Origin: Promethearchaeota archaeon
GTDB taxonomy: Archaea; Asgardarchaeota; Lokiarchaeia; Sigyniarchaeales; SOKP01
Length of the DNA stretch: 35,906 bases
NCBI GenBank assembly: GCA_019894955.1
Contig: JAGXNQ010000012.1
Location: forward strand, 1 to 35,906
Reading direction: 5' to 3'
The translations under genes and the position numbers were made by a program. Positions within the stretch are counted from its first letter, which is position 1. Every line of letters begins with the position of its first letter. This document shows positions 1 through 7,757 of this stretch, one piece after another. Below the pieces are notes generated by a model. It saw nothing but the letters and a program-made list of their open reading frames with translations, made no database searches and was not told where the DNA came from.

Positions 1-111
1 TGTTAAAGCACCATCAAAACAATTATTAAAAAATTTCCGACGAACTATTATACCCAAATTTGACATGGTTGAGTATTTTTTCCATTTTTTCCTTGTATCT
101 TTAAATCCCAT
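1..111 (-). CDS. VIT1/CCC1-family transporter, N-terminal fragment (runs off the window)
   Basis: Reading the minus strand from an ATG at 111 gives 37 uninterrupted codons to the window edge, ending R-R-K-F-F-N-N-C-F-D-G-A-L-T. The pattern RR-x-F-x(3)-FDGALT matches the start of the first membrane helix of VIT1/CCC1-type iron/manganese transporters, preceded here by a basic, lysine-rich leader. Family members move Fe2+ or Mn2+ out of the cytoplasm. A GGGTG sequence about 13 bases upstream may be its ribosome-binding site. It is divergent from the DUF47 gene at 305. The family call rests on one short motif; the rest lies outside the window. Confidence 0.55.
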   Translation of the reverse strand, partial: MGFKDTRKKWKKYSTMSNLGIIVRRKFFNNCFDGALT

Positions 112-280
112 TATTTTAATTAACACCCTATTCTTGCAGAAAAATTAAATGAAACTTTTACTGCTAAATTAACAAAATCATATCAATTTATATTTTTTTT
201 TAAAATAAAATACTTTATTTTGAAAACTGATTATTTTTATTTGCTTAATCATATATTAATCATAGATATTATTCATTGAT

Positions 281-288
281 TATAAAAG
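281..288 (+). promoter_or_regulatory. TATA box of the DUF47 gene
   Basis: TATAAAAG lies 17-24 bases upstream of the ATG at 305. With the usual archaeal TATA-to-start distance of about 25 bases, transcription would begin almost at the start codon, so the mRNA is probably leaderless or nearly so. The preceding stretch (111-280) is very AT-rich and shows no gene. Confidence 0.45.
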
Positions 289-304
289 TGTAGGGAATCT
301 ATAA

Positions 305-940
305 ATGGCACAAAATAGGAAAATAAAAGAAGAAATAATTTCTTTACTCATTGAACATTCTCGCATTATATATAATGTAATTAGCGATATGGCGGTATAT
401 TATAATTTTTGGGCTGAAGATCAAGATAAGTCCCTTGAAAAGAAAAGGAATAAAATGCAGATACTTGAAGAAGAAGCAGATGAAATAAAAATTCAAATTT
501 TGCAAGGATATTCTGAAGTTGGAGCAGGCTATGGTGATTATATCGCCCTAACTCTTCAAATGGATAATGTGATTAACTATCCTTTAGAATTTGTAGATAT
601 GTTACCAAAAATAGAGTTAGACAAAAAAATAAAGAAAGAAGTAAGTGAGAAGTATCATAAACTCATTAACATCATAATTCATATGACCGAAGTCTTAAAA
701 ACTACCATCAAGAATTTAAGGGATAATAAAAGTGCAGTATTTAACGATACAACAGAGATACATGAGTTGGAAAATGAAACTGATTCAATATATAGACAAT
801 TCTTAGAATATTTGTATTCAAATGAAGAAATTAAGATTCGATCATTGCTAAGGTTGAGGGATAGTATCGTGTTAATGGAACAACTAGCAGACCGAATACA
901 TGATATAGCAGATCTCATTCGTGTAATTAATTTTTCTTAA
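305..940 (+). CDS. DUF47 / PhoU-like protein
   Basis: This 211-residue, all-helical, highly charged protein contains two PhoU-type repeats. Each has the acidic helix pattern typical of DUF47 (TIGR00153-like) proteins: one around residues 48-62 (E-E-E-A-D-E-I-K) and one around 150-160 (H-E-L-E-N-E-T-D). The C-terminal helix with A-D-R-I-H-D-I-A-D-L-I is the usual family ending. DUF47 proteins are cytoplasmic helical bundles that bind metal clusters and are often paired with PitA-type phosphate transporters. No phosphate transporter is visible here; the divergent neighbour looks like a metal transporter instead. The family call is good; the partner and role are unknown. Confidence 0.8.
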   Translation: MAQNRKIKEEIISLLIEHSRIIYNVISDMAVYYNFWAEDQDKSLEKKRNKMQILEEEADEIKIQILQGYSEVGAGYGDYIALTLQMDNVINYPLEFVDMLPKIELDKKIKKEVSEKYHKLINIIIHMTEVLKTTIKNLRDNKSAVFNDTTEIHELENETDSIYRQFLEYLYSNEEIKIRSLLRLRDSIVLMEQLADRIHDIADLIRVINFS

Positions 941-1053
941 TTTCGCGGAGTACGAATAATAACTGAAAAATTGATTACTATATTAGTTAAATTTTTACGT
1001 AATTCATCCTTCTTCTTTTTTATATCTAATAATTTAATATACGTGATAATTTA

Positions 1054-1416
1054 ATGAATGGCAAGAAAAGATTTTATACACTACTGGGATTATTGCAAAT
1101 CGTATTAATATTAACAGTATTTTTTTCTGTCGATGGTTTGGTAAGTTTTGTGTCAGCACAGACAACAAATTTTGATTACTACGATTCGATGACAACTGTG
1201 GTTTTATCAATTTCAGCAGCTATTTCCGTATCAGCTTCTGTATTAGGAAGTGCTTGGGCGATAAAAACTGTTGGAACTGCTGCTATCTCTTCACTCTCGG
1301 AACGAGAAGAATCCTTCTTTAAAGCATTTTTAGTTGTTGCATTAGCTGAAGCTTTAGCAGTTTACGGTTTGATAGTGGCGATCCTCATGTGGACTAAAAT
1401 CCCCAGTCCTGCGTAA
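1054..1416 (+). CDS. atpK: A/V-type ATPase subunit c (proteolipid, K)
   Basis: This is the ring subunit of the membrane rotor, 120 residues. Helix 1 (about 10-34) looks like a signal peptide ending S-V-S-A before Q36, as in several archaeal c subunits. Helices 2 (about 48-73) and 3 (about 88-113) form one proteolipid hairpin. E99, in L-A-E-A-L-A-V-Y-G, is the ion-carrying carboxylate. The neighbour of E99 is Ala, and helix 2 lacks the Gln seen in Na+-binding rings, so proton coupling is more likely (inference). The start is supported by GTGAT at 1043-1047. It is the first gene of the ATPase cluster. Confidence 0.9.
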   Translation: MNGKKRFYTLLGLLQIVLILTVFFSVDGLVSFVSAQTTNFDYYDSMTTVVLSISAAISVSASVLGSAWAIKTVGTAAISSLSEREESFFKAFLVVALAEALAVYGLIVAILMWTKIPSPA

Positions 1417-1449
1417 ATTTAATATATTTTATTTATTATAAGGAATTTT

Positions 1450-1455
1450 GGTGAT
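1450..1455 (+). promoter_or_regulatory. Ribosome-binding site that places an ACG start for atpC
   Basis: GGTGAT matches the motif preceding atpD (AGGTGAT, 7089-7095) and atpI (GGGTGAT, 7748-7754), complementary to an archaeal 16S 3' end. Counting eight bases after its second G of GTG reaches ACG at 1462, the same spacing as between GTGAT and ATG in subunit c. No ATG, GTG or TTG exists in this frame between the stop at 1420-1422 and position 1690. An out-of-frame GTG at 1451 would need one extra T in the T6 run 1455-1460. Confidence 0.45.
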
Positions 1456-1461
1456 TTTTTC

Positions 1462-2529
1462 ACGAGTATAATTATACCCTCCTACGCATATACCTATATC
1501 AAAATAGGTTTTTTAAATCAATTAATCATTGATGATGTTTCACTTGCTAAATTAAAAACATTTTCAAATATTCAGGAATTCATAGAATTCATTCGACCTT
1601 ATTATCCGGAGATAATTATTAAGAAATATAGTATAATTGAAATTGAACAGTCTTTATTTCATACTTTAATTAAACTCATTGGAAAGATCTTGTTTTATTC
1701 ACCTGAAAGTATGAGGCGATTTTTGTCTGATTATCTCTTGAAATTTGAAATTGCAAACATAAAACAAGTGATTATGGGTGTGATTACAGGATTAAATATT
1801 AAAGAAATAACAAAACAAATTAATTTTTCCGTTGAAGAGTACCTCGAACATAAGGAATTTATGAATAATTTACTTGAAATAACCTCATTGGATGAGATAC
1901 AACTATTCATGTCTAAAACTCGATATAATAAAGCAATTCGAGAGGGAATTCTTTATTTTAGGAATAATAATGAGATATTTGTAATGCAGGCTTTTTTGGA
2001 TCAATATTATTATAATAATTTACTTGAGCAAGAAAAATCCTATGATAAAAAAGAAAGAGCTATGATCAGCTCGTATATATACCAATTAATTGAAGTTTAT
2101 AATTTACGAATGATCTCACGAGGAATCACCAATAATATTGATAAAGACCTACTAAAACAATTCTTAGTTAAAGGTTATTTCTTTTTAGATGAAAATATAA
2201 TAAATACCCTAATGAATCTTAATAATATTGAGGATTTCTATCAACAAATCGAAAATTACTTAAAGAAATCACCGAAATTACAAACAGCACAAATCCCTAT
2301 TGTAATTAACAAAAGACATTTGATTTGGTCGCTTGGTGCAATCTATCAAAATTATTTTTTTAAAATAAATAAACTAAAAATTGATGATATTGAAAATTCA
2401 ACAATATATCGAATTTTAGAACTTATGATTAAGAAAGATAAAGAAATCAAATTTAATATTATGCCAAATATAATACGAATTATCCACGAAAAGTTCGAGA
2501 GGTTAGAGAATAAGTATGGAAATCTTTAA
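1462..2529 (+). CDS. atpC: A/V-type ATPase subunit C (V-ATPase d homologue)
   Basis: Subunit C is the funnel-shaped socket linking the central stalk to the c ring. The frame is open from 1423. The conserved N-terminus P-S-Y-A-Y-T-Y-I-K-I-G and the F-Y-S-P-E-S-M-R-R-F segment (repeated in related form in the family) match subunit C/d. The first canonical start, TTG at 1690, would remove about 76 residues including the conserved YAY motif, so I place the start at ACG 1462 behind GGTGAT. That gives 355 residues, normal for the family. Start near 1451 with a T-run indel is the alternative. The end overlaps the next gene by 14 bases. Function is well supported; the exact start is not. Confidence 0.8.
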   Translation, partial: TSIIIPSYAYTYIKIGFLNQLIIDDVSLAKLKTFSNIQEFIEFIRPYYPEIIIKKYSIIEIEQSLFHTLIKLIGKILFYSPESMRRFLSDYLLKFEIANIKQVIMGVITGLNIKEITKQINFSVEEYLEHKEFMNNLLEITSLDEIQLFMSKTRYNKAIREGILYFRNNNEIFVMQAFLDQYYYNNLLEQEKSYDKKERAMISSYIYQLIEVYNLRMISRGITNNIDKDLLKQFLVKGYFFLDENIINTLMNLNNIEDFYQQIENYLKKSPKLQTAQIPIVINKRHLIWSLGAIYQNYFFKINKLKIDDIENSTIYRILELMIKKDKEIKFNIMPNIIRIIHEKFERLENKYGNL

Positions 2530-2833
2530 ATGGGCTAAAGACATAGAAAAAATATATGTAGAATTAATAGAAAAAACTAAAAAAGAAAATTTGGAAGAAA
2601 TTCAATTGTTTCGAATTGAACAAGAGGGAAATTTAACGGAATCAAATAAAAAAAGACAAAGTCTTGTGAAAGATGTATTACAAAATCTTTCTACCGATAT
2701 AGAGAAAGAAATATCTTTATTTAAAGATAAAATCTCCACAAGTGTAGACACTATCGTGAAAAACTATGAAGTTGTTAAACCACACATTATTGAAAAAGTA
2801 ATTCAACAATTAGGTCTTGATCTAAATGCCTGA
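2516..2833 (+). CDS. atpH: A/V-type ATPase peripheral stalk subunit G/H
   Basis: A 105-residue, almost entirely charged helical protein, rich in K and E with heptad-like spacing, ending I-I-E-K-V-I-Q-Q-L-G-L-D. Length, composition and position identify it as the small peripheral-stalk subunit (AhaH/NtpF type) that pairs with subunit E to form the stator. It overlaps subunit C by 14 bases and subunit F by 8, indicating translational coupling. Sequence conservation in this family is low, so the call relies heavily on context. Confidence 0.75.
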   Translation: MEIFKWAKDIEKIYVELIEKTKKENLEEIQLFRIEQEGNLTESNKKRQSLVKDVLQNLSTDIEKEISLFKDKISTSVDTIVKNYEVVKPHIIEKVIQQLGLDLNA

Positions 2834-3152
2834 GCAAAAAATATTTGTAATAGGAGATGAAGAAATTGTAATCCTTCTAGGATTATTTGGTATAGAAGGA
2901 ATTTCTATGGAAGATGACAGAGAATTTTTGAAAATATTTGACTTTCTTACTCTTAATAATTCAATTGGCATGATAATTATTGCTCTTGACTTATCGGAAG
3001 ACAATTCACGTTATTTGATTGATTTTAAAACAAATAAACGTTCTCCATTTATTTTACATTTACCAGATCTTTTTAGAGATGATCCCGATAGAGATGTATT
3101 ATTTAAAGGATTATTTAAAACCATAAATAAAATTACGAGTAAGGGTGAATGA
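2826..3152 (+). CDS. atpF: A/V-type ATPase central stalk subunit F
   Basis: 108 residues. The N-terminal K-I-F-V-I-G-D-E-E-I-V-I-L-L-G-L-F-G-I pattern (beta strand, Gly-Asp turn, helix) is the hallmark of subunit F, and a second strand M-I-I-I-A-L-D follows near residue 53. Subunit F sits on the D shaft and modulates rotation. It overlaps both neighbours (8 bases upstream, 4 downstream). Confidence 0.85.
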   Translation: MPEQKIFVIGDEEIVILLGLFGIEGISMEDDREFLKIFDFLTLNNSIGMIIIALDLSEDNSRYLIDFKTNKRSPFILHLPDLFRDDPDRDVLFKGLFKTINKITSKGE

Positions 3153-3880
3153 GTATTTCTGAGCACAAGGAGCTGAAGGAACAATTTGGTAGTTTAGGAT
3201 TAGATTTGATTAAAAAAGCTGAAAAAGAAATAAAGGAAATGAATCAAAATACACTTTTTCAGAAATCTCAAATTAAAAAAAACCTCCTTAAAAGGAGTAA
3301 TGAAAACTCCTTAAGGATAAAGACACATTTTATTGAAACCCATAATCAATTATTAAATAATGCATTATCATCTTCTTTATTGAAAATCAAACAGGATGTT
3401 CTCGAAATAAAAAATAACCTCTTAAAAGAAATACGTTTTGTTCTACTAAAACGAATTGAATCAAATATCACTAATGATTATGAAAAATACGTTGCGTATT
3501 TAATAAATAAATTAACATCATTTTCTCAAACGATAAAAAATTCCAGTAAATTCTCCATAGCTTTAAATAAGAGAGATTACAAGTTTTTTTCTGAGAATTC
3601 TCGAAAAATAAACAACATTTTTAAATCTCAAATTCCCTTAAAAATTGCGAGTGATTCTTTTATTGGTGGATTTAAAGTATATATAGAAAGTGAAAATATT
3701 TCCTATGATATATCGATTGAAAATTATATTTTAAAACAATCCGTATTAATTGAAAGTGCGTTTTCTGAGCAATTTTCTGAAAAGAACATCAATGAATTGA
3801 CTCAAAAATTTGAAAATTTCATAACTAACAAAAAACAAACTATTATGGAGCATTTAAAAGAATATGACAGAATTGGATGA
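3149..3880 (+). CDS. atpE: A/V-type ATPase peripheral stalk subunit E
   Basis: 243 residues: a long charged N-terminal helix (to about 105) followed by a globular C-terminal domain. The segment D-S-F-I-G-G-F-K-V-Y-I-E-S near residue 170, then D-I-S-I-E-N, is the strand-Gly-Gly-strand pattern found in subunit E, which caps the A3B3 head and pairs with G/H. The ATG at 3149 overlaps the F stop in an ATGA arrangement, and its end overlaps subunit A by 17 bases. It lies after F, not before C as in the usual archaeal order. Confidence 0.8.
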   Translation: MSISEHKELKEQFGSLGLDLIKKAEKEIKEMNQNTLFQKSQIKKNLLKRSNENSLRIKTHFIETHNQLLNNALSSSLLKIKQDVLEIKNNLLKEIRFVLLKRIESNITNDYEKYVAYLINKLTSFSQTIKNSSKFSIALNKRDYKFFSENSRKINNIFKSQIPLKIASDSFIGGFKVYIESENISYDISIENYILKQSVLIESAFSEQFSEKNINELTQKFENFITNKKQTIMEHLKEYDRIG

Positions 3881-5705
3881 GAACTTTCAAACAGGATATA
3901 TTTCTGCTATTAACGGAACACTAATTGAGGTAAAAGGATTAGAAAAGAGTGTTAAATTACATGAACTGATCAAGATCTTTAATTACAATATCCTTGGTGA
4001 AGTAATACAAATATATTCTGATCATGTAGTAGTACAATGTTTTGAAAATACGAATAATTTGCAATTAAACGAAAACGTGGTAAGCTTACAAGAAGCTTTA
4101 TCAATGGAATTAGCTCCAGGATTATTATCCAATATTTTTGATGGTATTCAGAGACCATTAAAAGAGATATATGAAGGAATTAAACAGTCTGGTTTTTTAC
4201 AACGTGGTATTGAAGCTCCTTCATTATCTAGAACAAAGAAGTGGCATTTTAAACCGCAAAAAAAAGTAGGTGATAAAATTTTTCCTGGAGATGTGATTGG
4301 TGAAGTTCAAGAAACCCATTTAATCTCTCACAAGATAATGGTACCTCACCATATTTCAGGAGAAGTTGTAAGTATTGTCAAAGAAGGGGAATATACAATT
4401 ACTGATGAGATCTATTTCTTAAAAACTAAAGATAAAGAGGAAAGCATGATGATGCTTCAAAAATGGCCAGTGACAAAAAGTCGACCATTCAGAACAAGAC
4501 TCAAACCCCAAAGACCATTAATAACAGGATTAAGAGTTATAGATCTTCTCTTTCCAATCGCTAAAGGAGGAACTGTTGCTGTGCCTGGTGGATTTGGCAC
4601 GGGTAAAACAGTAATTCAGCAATCCATAGCTAAATGGTGTAATGCTGATATTATCGTATTTATTGGATGTGGTGAGAGAGGTAATGAAATTGCTGATGTT
4701 TTAAAAGAATTTGGGACCCTTATTGATCCTCAAAGCGGGAGACCCTTATTAGAACGAATTGTTTTAATAGCTAATACTTCTAATATGCCTGTATCGGCTA
4801 GAGAAGCAAGTATATTCTCAGGTGTAACGATTGCTGAATATTATAGAGATATGGGATATGATGTAGCAGTATTGGCAGACAGTACTTCACGATGGGCTGA
4901 ATCCTTGAGAGAAATCTCTGGATTATTAGAAGAAATGCCCGCAGAAGAGGGTTATCCCGCATATCTTCCTTCAAAGTTATCAAAATTTTACGAACGTGCA
5001 GGATGTGTAAAAACTGTTGGTTTAACTAAGGATGGAGAAGAAAAGATAGGGACAATTTCAATAATAGGATCTGTAAGCCCTCCTTCAGGAGATTTTTCGG
5101 AACCAGTAACTTCGACAACTAAACGTTTTGTTCAAGCTTTTTGGGCATTAGATGCAAATTTAGCATATTCTAAGCATTATCCTGCCCTAAATTGGTTTGA
5201 TTCTTATTCAAATTATCCTGAATACCTTACTGAATGGTGGATTGAAAGAGATATTGATTGGCCAGAGATTGGTTATAACTGGTATCAATGTAGAAGAGAA
5301 GTAAATGAAATACTTTCCAAAGAAAATGAATTACTTAACATTATTCAATTAATCGGAGAGGAAAACCTTCCTGAAATGGAAAAACTAGATATTTTTATTG
5401 GTAAAATCATTAGAGAGAGCTTTTTAATTCAAAATGCATTTGATCCTATTGATGCATTTACTGCTGTTAAAAAGCTTCTTTCTCAAATTAAATTAATCTT
5501 ATTATTATATGCTGAAAGTAAGGAATTAATACAACAGGGATTCGTTATTGAGGATATAAAATCGTTAACTATTATAAATGAAATTATGAAACTCAATATA
5601 ACCATTCCAAACCAAGAATTTTTGAAAATTCTTAACATCAAGAATCAACTAATAAGAGAAATTGAATCTTTAAAATTAATCTCTGGAGTTCGAAAAAAAG
5701 TTTGA
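3864..5705 (+). CDS. atpA: A/V-type ATPase catalytic subunit A
   Basis: 613 residues, full length. The Walker A loop at 242-249 reads GGFGTGKT; the catalytic loop [13 protein letters not shown], the ADSTSRWAE block and [10 protein letters not shown] follow in the expected order, and the non-homologous insertion typical of A subunits lies between residues 110 and 200. It hydrolyses or makes ATP at the A/B interface. The GG-F-G-T form of the loop differs from the GPFGSGKT common in archaea and, as I recall, resembles some bacterial V-type ATPases. The stop overlaps the TTG start of subunit B. Confidence 0.97.
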   Translation: MTELDENFQTGYISAINGTLIEVKGLEKSVKLHELIKIFNYNILGEVIQIYSDHVVVQCFENTNNLQLNENVVSLQEALSMELAPGLLSNIFDGIQRPLKEIYEGIKQSGFLQRGIEAPSLSRTKKWHFKPQKKVGDKIFPGDVIGEVQETHLISHKIMVPHHISGEVVSIVKEGEYTITDEIYFLKTKDKEESMMMLQKWPVTKSRPFRTRLKPQRPLITGLRVIDLLFPIAKGGTVAVPGGFGTGKTVIQQSIAKWCNADIIVFIGCGERGNEIADVLKEFGTLIDPQSGRPLLERIVLIANTSNMPVSAREASIFSGVTIAEYYRDMGYDVAVLADSTSRWAESLREISGLLEEMPAEEGYPAYLPSKLSKFYERAGCVKTVGLTKDGEEKIGTISIIGSVSPPSGDFSEPVTSTTKRFVQAFWALDANLAYSKHYPALNWFDSYSNYPEYLTEWWIERDIDWPEIGYNWYQCRREVNEILSKENELLNIIQLIGEENLPEMEKLDIFIGKIIRESFLIQNAFDPIDAFTAVKKLLSQIKLILLLYAESKELIQQGFVIEDIKSLTIINEIMKLNITIPNQEFLKILNIKNQLIREIESLKLISGVRKKV

Positions 5706-7090
5706 GTGTCATATATAAGAAAATTCAGCAAATTGTCGGCCCTCTTTTGTTTCTAAAAAATAATCATAATGTACAGTATGGAGAAATTGTAAAAATACGA
5801 ACAAGTGAAGCCGATGAAAAAATTGGACAAGTAATCAAAATGAATGAAGAAAGCATTATTATCGAAGTATTTGAAAGCACTCAGGGGATATCTTCAGAAA
5901 ATGCTCAAATTTTATTTACTGAGGACACATTTAAAATCAAAATTTCTGATACTGATATGTTTGGTCATACATTTAACTCTTTAGGTATTCCAATTGATAT
6001 TGAAACGAAAAAAATTTCAGATTTAGATATTGTTACTAATGTTGAAAGACATATTTATGGATCACCGATTAATCCTTTTGCGAGAGAATATCCTTCAGAT
6101 GTCATTCAAACGGGAGTTTCTGTTATTGATGGGTTATTCACTCTCATTCGCGGTCAAAAACTTCCGATTTTTAGTGGACAAGGACTTCCTCATAATAAAT
6201 TAGCTTCGCAAATCGTTTCTCAAGCTCGAGTATTAACAGGTGAACCTTTTTTAATAATTTTCTGTGGAATTGGAATTATTGAGGATGAAGCGATAAGTTT
6301 TATTAATAATTTCCAAAAAAGTGGAAATATTCAGAACATCATTTCTTTCATTAACTTCGCTTCTGATCCCATTATGGAAAGACTTATAATACCCCGAGTA
6401 GCATTAACAACTGCAGAATACTTCGCTTTTGAAAAAGATATGCATGTATTGGTGATTTTGATCGATATGACTAATTATGCAGAAGCATTAAGAGAATTAA
6501 GCTCTGCTAAAGAAGAAATTCCTAGTAGAAAAGGATATCCTGGATATCTTTATTCAGATTTTGCATCTCTATATGAGCGTACCGGTAAATTAAAAGGGAA
6601 AAAAGGATCAATCACTCAAATCCCGATTTTAACGATGCCGAATGATGATATTTCACATCCAATTCCAGATACAACTGGTTATATAACTGAAGGACAGTTA
6701 GTCTTAAGCAGGAAGTTACATAAAATGGGGATCTATCCCCCATTTGAAGTATTATCTTCTATTTCACGTTTAATGAAAGATGCAATAGGGGAAGATACCA
6801 CAAGAGAAGATCATGCTGATGTTAGTTCTCAATTACTTTCAAGTTATTCAAGTGCTCTTGAAACAAGAGATCTGCTTTCAATCGTAGGGGAAGATGGTTT
6901 AAATTTCGATCAAAAGAACCTCTTGAAATTTGGAGATGGTTTTGAACAGAGATTTTTAAACCAAAATATAGATGAAAATCGAGAATATTTGAAAACTTTC
7001 ACTATTGGCTGGGACATTCTTAGTATCCTACCCCGAAACCAACTTTTCCGAATTCATCAAAAATACTTGGATAAATACTATATTGAATAG
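5702..7090 (+). CDS. atpB: A/V-type ATPase regulatory subunit B
   Basis: 462 residues. It has the A/B nucleotide-binding fold but a degenerate P loop (S-G-Q-G-L-P-H-N-K around 158-166), as expected for the non-catalytic subunit. [25 protein letters not shown] and [10 protein letters not shown] are family blocks; the Arg in S-R-L-M is the arginine finger supplied to the A site. The TTG start at 5702 overlaps the subunit A stop by four bases, and a GGAG at 5685-5688 lies somewhat far upstream. Confidence 0.96.
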   Translation: MSVIYKKIQQIVGPLLFLKNNHNVQYGEIVKIRTSEADEKIGQVIKMNEESIIIEVFESTQGISSENAQILFTEDTFKIKISDTDMFGHTFNSLGIPIDIETKKISDLDIVTNVERHIYGSPINPFAREYPSDVIQTGVSVIDGLFTLIRGQKLPIFSGQGLPHNKLASQIVSQARVLTGEPFLIIFCGIGIIEDEAISFINNFQKSGNIQNIISFINFASDPIMERLIIPRVALTTAEYFAFEKDMHVLVILIDMTNYAEALRELSSAKEEIPSRKGYPGYLYSDFASLYERTGKLKGKKGSITQIPILTMPNDDISHPIPDTTGYITEGQLVLSRKLHKMGIYPPFEVLSSISRLMKDAIGEDTTREDHADVSSQLLSSYSSALETRDLLSIVGEDGLNFDQKNLLKFGDGFEQRFLNQNIDENREYLKTFTIGWDILSILPRNQLFRIHQKYLDKYYIE

Positions 7091-7099
7091 GTGATATGT

Positions 7100-7753
7100 A
7101 TGAGCTTTAGAGCTATTAAACCCACAAAAACGAATTTGATGAATTTACAAAAGAAATTAAACTTTGCGATTAAAGGAGCAAAATTTTTAGAATTGAAAAG
7201 GGAACAATTAATGGATCAAATAAAAAATCATTGGAAAAATTATATACGGTCTAGAGATATCTATTACCAACTATATCGCGAGTCATTGATTAAATTACAC
7301 GAATCTTACAAAGAAATGGGAAAGAGAGATCTGGTATTAATCAGTGAAATGAGCCGTATTCAATATAAACCTGTAGTTAATATTCGACAAGTGAAAAAGC
7401 TTGGTATGACAACATCAGAAATTAAATTTAATTTAGACACTACTCAAAAGCTACCTGCTTATAGCTTTGAGAATTCAAGTCATTTTCTTGATTCATTAGT
7501 TTTAAAAAGACGTGAATTTTTTGATGCTCTAATAATATTTGCTGAACAAGAAGACATTTTGATAAATTATGCATTAAATTTAAAAAAAATAAATCGAAGG
7601 ATAAATGGATTAAAAAATAACATTATACCTTCCTTTACGTTAGACATTAAACTAATTCGGGGGATGATTGAAGAAATCGACCGAGAAAACTTTGTAAGAT
7701 TAAAAAAAACTAAAGATTTGATAAAAAAAAAACAAAACAAAATAGTTGGGTGA
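7100..7753 (+). CDS. atpD: A/V-type ATPase central shaft subunit D
   Basis: About 217 residues. The N-terminus F-R-A-I-K-P-T-K-T-N-L and the long N- and C-terminal helices flanking a middle region with I-S-E-M are typical of the D shaft, which rotates within A3B3. I choose ATG 7100 over an upstream GTG at 7091 because AGGTGAT at 7089-7095 is then a well-spaced ribosome-binding site and the GTG would lie within it. Confidence 0.88.
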   Translation: MSFRAIKPTKTNLMNLQKKLNFAIKGAKFLELKREQLMDQIKNHWKNYIRSRDIYYQLYRESLIKLHESYKEMGKRDLVLISEMSRIQYKPVVNIRQVKKLGMTTSEIKFNLDTTQKLPAYSFENSSHFLDSLVLKRREFFDALIIFAEQEDILINYALNLKKINRRINGLKNNIIPSFTLDIKLIRGMIEEIDRENFVRLKKTKDLIKKKQNKIVG

Positions 7754-7757
7754 TAAT

